Shown here in pieces: positions 62,585 through 64,000 of a stretch of DNA of 64,000 bases. A program made the translations under genes and the position numbers. Below the pieces are notes generated by a model. The model did no database searches and was not told where the DNA came from. It was given only the letters and a program-made list of their open reading frames with translations. This DNA is from Tubiluchus corallicola (Eukaryota > Priapulida > Priapulimorpha > Priapulimorphida > Tubiluchidae), in the NCBI GenBank assembly GCA_030141605.1, contig JAQGDQ010000223.1, forward strand, positions 1 through 64,000. The letters are read 5' to 3'. Each line of letters begins with the position of its first letter. Positions within the stretch are counted from its first letter, which is position 1.

Positions 62585-63886
62585 CAGGGCACTTTATTTA
62601 TGACTTTTCTTGCAAAATAGTCATAAATAGTCATAAATAAGATTTCAAATTTGTCATAAATAACGAAAGAAAAAGAATTATTTCCCGATGAATGGAACAA
62701 AAAATTCAGTACAGAAAACTGTTTCCACCGTCTCTCTCTCTCTCCCTCACACACAGGCAGTCCATAAGAAGCTTGCGCGTGACTGTTTGGTGGACTAACA
62801 CAGTAACTGAGACTGTCTAACTGATCTGTCATTAACTCGTCTAGAAGCAACCTAAGTAATAAAAAGTAAATGAGCGCGTTACCGCGAAAAAATAAATAGG
62901 CACCGACAGAATCGTTGTCGTTCCATCGAAAATTTGAATTAAAGACAGCTTACCTATTTTAATGTCCTAAAGTTCTGCCGCCTCAAACCTACGCTCTGCA
63001 CAATAACAGAAATCTACACTTCTAATTCTTTTCTTTGCACGTTCATTTCAGTGCCTTTCTCATCCTAACGGCGTTAGGGGTGAGCATTCTCTACCAGAAA
63101 GCGAATTCGAATCGAACCGAATTTGTGACTTTCGAATTCGAATCGAACCGAACTTCGATGCTTACCCCTAAGCGGCGTAAGTCAATGGCTTGGGTGTAGG
63201 TTTTAGCTCGAGTTTGCCGCAAGCGTTTCCCGTGCCTTACTGCCTCATCCTCAAGAAATAAGAATAATGCCGTCTGCTAGAATTTGAGCATATTTTATCT
63301 TTGGGAGAATTTGTTGCTTCATTGTCATTAAAATTTAACTGTTTTTCTTGTTTAGTTATTTTGCTTAATGTAATTTTAATTAGAAAACATACGTGACGGT
63401 TCCCTAGAAAGATGTAATAGCCAATAGTATTTTCCAACATTAAATTTAAAATCGATATTTAAAAAAATACATTATTTACTTGTACTAATTGTGGCTACGA
63501 ATTGTGACTGTACGAATTAATTAATAGATTGATTTTTATGAGCAGTAATTTTATAGGTCATCCTAAACAAATTAAAACCGATACTATAATTATTATAAAC
63601 ACGATCACGGATTTCAGTCTGGAGGGATGCCTGCATGCAAAACAATACGAGAAACTTCAGGCCTTGGAATGATGAAAGTAGACATTTTTATTACATTTTA
63701 ATGTAATGAAGAACGAAGAAAGGCAAAATACAAGATTCTGATTAAAAATATGTATTTCTTTTAGCTCAGGATGGCATTTTTGGTCAAAATTTGACACGTC
63801 ATAAATAGTCATAAATAAAATCTGAAATTAGTATTAAGCAAGCTATTTATGCAATTTATGACTAAAGTCATAAATAAAGTGCCCTG
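62585..63886. mobile_element. Non-autonomous hAT transposon with 8-bp target duplication
   Basis: The element is 1,302 bp. It starts CAGGGCACTTTATTTATGAC at 62585 and ends in the exact reverse complement at 63886; the matching end extends about 23 bp. Both sides are flanked by GATATGGG (62577-62584 and 63887-63894), a perfect 8-bp duplication as made by hAT transposases. CATAAATAGTCATAAATA lies near both ends in the same orientation, possibly a subterminal transposase-binding motif. No transposase frame is seen, so it must be mobilised in trans. Confidence 0.92.
63075..63170. mobile_element. 96-bp hAT-like MITE nested in the hAT element
   Basis: TAGGGGTGAGCAT at the left end is the reverse complement of ATGCTTACCCCTA at the right end, with one mismatch. 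The flanks AACGGCGT (63067-63074) and AGCGGCGT (63171-63178) agree at seven of eight bases, consistent with an 8-bp target duplication. The inside holds two copies of CGAATTCGAATCGAACCGAA. It is too small to encode anything. Confidence 0.8.
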
Positions 63887-64000
63887 GATATGGGGCTCTT
63901 TACAAAGTGGAAGGACAGGGCTACACGATGATGTGGGCTATATTTTAGGGCAGGTCCACCGAGAGGAGTACTAGCGAGTTAATTAGATGTTCTATTTTCG
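63887..64000. repeat. GC-rich repeat, right part
   Basis: This resumes the sequence interrupted at 62584 (GGAAGGA-GATATGGG joined to GGCTCTTTACAAAG). It runs to the window edge. Confidence 0.45.

Noticed and set aside
62242-62850. 202-residue minus-strand open frame
   Set aside because: It crosses the left end of the hAT element, so it was created by the insertion and cannot be an ancestral gene. No domain recognised.

Overview
The window looks like nuclear DNA from an invertebrate animal. It is AT-rich, gene-poor, has spliced genes with canonical GT/AG junctions, and is crowded with microsatellites, non-LTR retrotransposon fragments, tRNA-derived SINEs and short inverted-repeat (foldback or MITE) elements. 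There are no operons, ribosome binding sites, CRISPR arrays or prophage genes. A biogenic-amine receptor with full catecholamine-binding features implies an animal with a nervous system. I cannot name the species or phylum from sequence alone.

Three protein-coding genes are clear. (1) On the minus strand at 4415-7709, a three-exon FMN-dependent 2-hydroxyacid oxidase of 363 residues ends in the peroxisomal signal AKL and carries an unusual Trp-to-His change in the substrate pocket. (2) On the plus strand at 18552-19772, an intronless D1-like dopamine (biogenic amine) receptor has all seven membrane segments. (3) On the minus strand at 58021-59448, a complete intronless carboxypeptidase Q-like (M28) zinc peptidase is followed closely by a poly(A) signal. 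These genes are unrelated in pathway and separated by tens of kilobases, so they are neighbours only by position.

Layout: 1-4400 is AT-rich intergenic with TA repeats and a tRNA-like SINE head. 4400-7710 is the oxidase. 7900-18500 holds a striking pentanucleotide array, a foldback MITE with a TAA target duplication, a decayed LINE reverse transcriptase and a small interstitial telomere-like block. 18.5-19.8 kb is the receptor. 19.8-25 kb is mostly unannotatable, apart from a pre-miRNA-like hairpin and simple repeats. 25.4-31.4 kb contains two copies of a 1.1 kb repeat, the second lying inside a 1.7 kb inverted-repeat element. 34-42.5 kb has three more LINE fragments. 43-57.5 kb is dominated by simple repeats, foldback elements, a SINE, a 16-bp minisatellite and tetranucleotide arrays. 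58-59.4 kb is carboxypeptidase Q. 61.5-64 kb holds a GT-rich satellite and a GC-rich repeat split by a non-autonomous hAT element with a perfect 8-bp target duplication; that hAT element is itself interrupted by a 96-bp hAT-like MITE.

I found no convincing new multi-gene system. The most noteworthy signals are the nested hAT insertions, the oxidase active-site substitution, the intronless carboxypeptidase Q, the near-perfect 64-nt hairpin at 21.3 kb, the foldback families, and tandem arrays with higher-order order in their variants.
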